Source: an uncultured Myxococcales bacterium (lineage in GTDB: Bacteria; Myxococcota_A; Polyangia; Nannocystales; Nannocystaceae). Taken from it: a stretch of 44,127 nt of DNA. The notes under the pieces were generated by a model. The model saw only the letters and a program-made list of their open reading frames with translations, searched no databases and was not told where the DNA came from. Every line of letters starts with the position of its first letter. Position 1 is the first letter of the stretch. The position numbers and the translations under genes are program-made. The DNA lies in the NCBI GenBank assembly GCA_902826865.1, contig CADEGN010000001.1, positions 47,665-91,791 on the forward strand, written 5' to 3'. Shown piece by piece: positions 41,961-44,127 of this stretch.

Positions 41961-43847
41961 GTGAACCTGGGGCGTCCACGGTTTCATCACGTTGCGTGCG
42001 GATGTGCCACCGTGTTGATCTGCGGGTGCATTCCCACGACCTACGCGTGCAAGAGTGACGACAACTGCCAAGACCGTGGTGTGCAGGGCGCCTGCGAAGC
42101 GACGGGCTACTGCAGCTATCCCGATGAAGACTGCCCGAGCCGGCGCCGCTACGATGTTTATGCACCGGCTGCGCTCGCACGACAATGCGTCGACGATCCG
42201 GAGCCAACCACGACCGAGTCAGCGTCGACGTCCAGCGGTGCCACGCCCATGGAAACGGCGACATCGGCGGACACGGGCGGGTGTGAACCTGCGGGTTGCG
42301 CGGACCAAGACGGCGACTGCCACGGAGACGGGCCCGGATGCCTTGGCCCCGATTGCGATGACGCCAATCCGGCGCACCACGATCTGTGCTTTTACGTCGC
42401 GCCCGACGGGGACGATGCGGCAGACGGCAGTGCGTCGACCCCATGGCTCACCTTCGAACGAGCTCTCTCGGCGCTGAGCCCCGGTACGTCCCTCGTGCTT
42501 CTAGATGGGGCCTATCCGCTCGACGTGCACGGCGCACTCCATATCGACTGCGACGATGGCACCGCCGTTAACGGGACGTCAGACGCGCCCATCGTTGTTC
42601 GCGCACAGAACGAGCGGCAGGCGATGATTCTCGCCGATGGGGTTACTGGGATCACCGTGAAACAGTGCGCTTATTGGAGCCTCGTCGGCTTGACCGCGCG
42701 AGGCGGCGATCGGAAACCGTCGGAGGGCGGATCCAACGGGCTGATCAAGGTGCTGAGCAGCACGGACATCACGCTCGCGCGCATCCTCGCAGCGACAAGC
42801 AATCGCTACCACAACGATGCCCTTTATACCTTCTACGAGTCCAATGACGTCCTCGTCGAGGAATGCGAAGCCCATGATTTTCATCGTTGGGCCTTCCTTG
42901 CCTGGCGTACCGACCGTGTGTTCTTCCGGCGCGTGTTCGTCGATGCAGGGCAGCGTGCCGATCTCGCCCCATGCCCCACTTCGTCGATGGATCCCGACGC
43001 TCCCTTCTGCACGTCAGCGCCCGGTGGTGACAGCGGATTTTCGCTGTACAGCAGCGTTACGGGCGCGCGTATCGAGAACTGCATCGTGCAGGGACCGGTG
43101 TTCGAAGGCGTTTCCGTGGGTAGCCGAGCGGTCAACGTCACGGTGGCGGGCTCGATTTTCCTCGGTGGCCCAGGCTACGGCATCAATACGCCGTATCAAA
43201 CGGACGACGCCGCTACACGTCTTACGGTTTCCGACACGCTTGTCATCAATCCGAACTGGGGTGGCATTTACCTCGGGAGCCCGTCAGACGCGCAGATCTC
43301 TGGCATGTCTGTCATCAACAGTAAGGACGACGGCGTCGAGATTTACGAAGACATCGACGGCGCACCCTGCTCAGCGCAACTCGGTGGCGTCTGCACGGTC
43401 GATGTCGATCGCACGCTTGTTCTAGACTCCGCCAACGAGGGCTTCTCTTTCACCGATCCAGTGGATTGGTCGCTGCGCGACAGCATTGCCTACGGCAACG
43501 GGGTCGACTTCCCCTCCGGCGATGCCATCGACGATGACGCCGGCAGGATCACGCACTCGCAGAGCGTCCCCGCTGGGATCGGCATCGGGCCGGGTCAGTG
43601 CGCGGTCTACATTCCGGACGATAGCCCCGCCGCCGGCGCCGCCCAAGACGGTCAAGATATCGGAGCCACCATCCTAACGCGGATCGAGGAAGGGCCCACT
43701 GACGAGCCGTTGTGGGACCCAACGACCGGTGCGTTCCCGTGCGGCGCCGAGGTGGAAGGCATCAATGACAACCCCGAGGTCTCCTGTGCAACTGTGCACA
43801 CACGGTTAAACGTGTTTTCAAACGGATGCCCGCGCCCACCAGATTAG
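41961..43847 (+). CDS. lipoprotein with Cys-rich module and parallel beta-helix (cassette B)
   Basis: 628 aa from GTG 41961 (TTG 41934 is in frame but lies in the promoter). A hydrophobic signal (VACGCATVLICGC) ends at a lipidation Cys. The Cys-rich module (YACKSDDNC, GACEATGYCSYPDEDC, SRRRYD) is followed by a Thr/Ser linker, then DQDGDCHGDGPGC and GPDCDDANP. CFYVAPDGDDAADGSASTPW and LSPGTSLVLLDGAYPLD open a right-handed parallel beta-helix (about 145-560) with many short hydrophobic repeats. The end, DIGATILTR and PLWDPTTGAFPCG, matches the cassette A protein. It is probably a surface-exposed carbohydrate- or matrix-binding protein; enzyme activity is unproven. Confidence 0.87.
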   Translation: MNLGRPRFHHVACGCATVLICGCIPTTYACKSDDNCQDRGVQGACEATGYCSYPDEDCPSRRRYDVYAPAALARQCVDDPEPTTTESASTSSGATPMETATSADTGGCEPAGCADQDGDCHGDGPGCLGPDCDDANPAHHDLCFYVAPDGDDAADGSASTPWLTFERALSALSPGTSLVLLDGAYPLDVHGALHIDCDDGTAVNGTSDAPIVVRAQNERQAMILADGVTGITVKQCAYWSLVGLTARGGDRKPSEGGSNGLIKVLSSTDITLARILAATSNRYHNDALYTFYESNDVLVEECEAHDFHRWAFLAWRTDRVFFRRVFVDAGQRADLAPCPTSSMDPDAPFCTSAPGGDSGFSLYSSVTGARIENCIVQGPVFEGVSVGSRAVNVTVAGSIFLGGPGYGINTPYQTDDAATRLTVSDTLVINPNWGGIYLGSPSDAQISGMSVINSKDDGVEIYEDIDGAPCSAQLGGVCTVDVDRTLVLDSANEGFSFTDPVDWSLRDSIAYGNGVDFPSGDAIDDDAGRITHSQSVPAGIGIGPGQCAVYIPDDSPAAGAAQDGQDIGATILTRIEEGPTDEPLWDPTTGAFPCGAEVEGINDNPEVSCATVHTRLNVFSNGCPRPPD

Positions 43848-43897
43848 CACGAAGGCACGTTCGGCATTCGACCGCCGCACTGCCGCAACGTCGCAAC

Positions 43898-43926
43898 TTG
43901 CGCGGCCGAACCCCCCAGCGGATACT
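43898..43926 (+). promoter_or_regulatory. candidate leaderless promoter of beta-helix gene C
   Basis: TTGCGC (43898-43903), a 17-nt spacer and GATACT (43921-43926) end 7 nt before ATG 43934. Confidence 0.5.
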
Positions 43927-43933
43927 TGTGACG

Positions 43934-44127
43934 ATGGACTCGCTGGATTTATTGCGTTCCGCCGCCACGATCGCGCTTCTGTGTCTCGCGATCTCGGGGT
44001 GCATTCCGACGGTGTACACCTGCGAGACGGACGACAACTGCAGAGACCGCGGTGTACAGGGCGCCTGCGAAGTGACGGGGCACTGCAGCTATCCCGATGC
44101 GACGTGCGAGAGCAGACGCCGCTACGA
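43934..44127 (+). CDS. start of a third Cys-rich/beta-helix lipoprotein gene (partial)
   Basis: The gene runs off the right edge after 64 codons. ATG 43934 is preferred over GTG 43928, which would sit one base after the -10. The signal MDSLDLLRSAATIALLC...AISGC is a clear lipoprotein signal (lipidation in ISGC). The Cys-rich module that follows (YTCETDDNCRDRGVQGACEV, CSYPDATC, SRRRY) is identical to that of the preceding gene at 32 of 42 positions, counted by eye from the lipidation Cys. The beta-helix part is presumed but lies outside the window. It is a recent tandem copy of the gene at 41961. Confidence 0.85.
   Translation, partial: MDSLDLLRSAATIALLCLAISGCIPTVYTCETDDNCRDRGVQGACEVTGHCSYPDATCESRRRY

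Overview
The window is GC-rich bacterial chromosome with no mobile element, rRNA, tRNA or CRISPR array that I can see. The gene content points to a predatory or social deltaproteobacterium of the phylum Myxococcota, most likely a Nannocystis-type lineage. The signs are several transmembrane Ser/Thr kinases, many lipoproteins with Thr/Ser/Gly-rich linkers, Cys-rich secreted proteins with Asp-rich calcium-type repeats, and a secreted trypsin-like protease with a GCGC / hydrophobic / poly-Arg tail. The placement comes from family knowledge, not from a search.

Layout. 1-1.9 kb: end of a proton-translocating transhydrogenase operon (pntAB, pntB). 2.0-2.5 kb: a small secreted coiled-coil protein behind an almost perfect sigma-54 promoter. 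2.6-8.3 kb (minus): tolQ-tolR-tolA-tolB followed by a Ppx/GppA phosphatase and a PHP hydrolase; pal is not present. 8.5-11.4 kb: three consecutive related lipoproteins. 11.5-22.9 kb: mostly envelope functions (DUF4139 lipoprotein, serine hydrolase, exported double-VOC lipoprotein, Cys-rich lipoprotein, M74 murein endopeptidase fused to a GspC-like domain, trypsin) with pyrF, an AAA ATPase and a PH-domain membrane protein between them. 23.1-26.0 kb: a kinase with C-terminal TPRs.

26.4-44.1 kb holds the most striking feature. A four-part cassette (ECF-type sigma factor, transmembrane Ser/Thr kinase with an HRDVSPSN catalytic loop, TPR protein with two C-terminal membrane helices, and a lipoprotein with a Cys-rich module and a parallel beta-helix) occurs twice with different gene orientation (26442-31203 and 38566-43847). 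A third beta-helix gene begins at 43934 and runs off the window. Between the copies lie an extensin-like lipoprotein, a DUF2141/ABM-like pair behind three regularly spaced inverted repeats, a 1201-aa zinc-ribbon/TPR membrane protein and an HD phosphohydrolase. My inference is that each cassette is an envelope-sensing kinase/sigma unit whose surface arm is the beta-helix lipoprotein; no anti-sigma gene is visible.

Expression. Many start codons lie only 7-10 nt after a good -10 element (tolQ, the lipoprotein at 8491, pyrF, the Cys-rich lipoprotein, the HD gene and all three beta-helix genes), which predicts leaderless mRNAs. The three beta-helix genes share the most uniform promoter: TTG-type -35, 17-18 nt spacer, GAT(A/G)CT, then 7-8 nt to the start.
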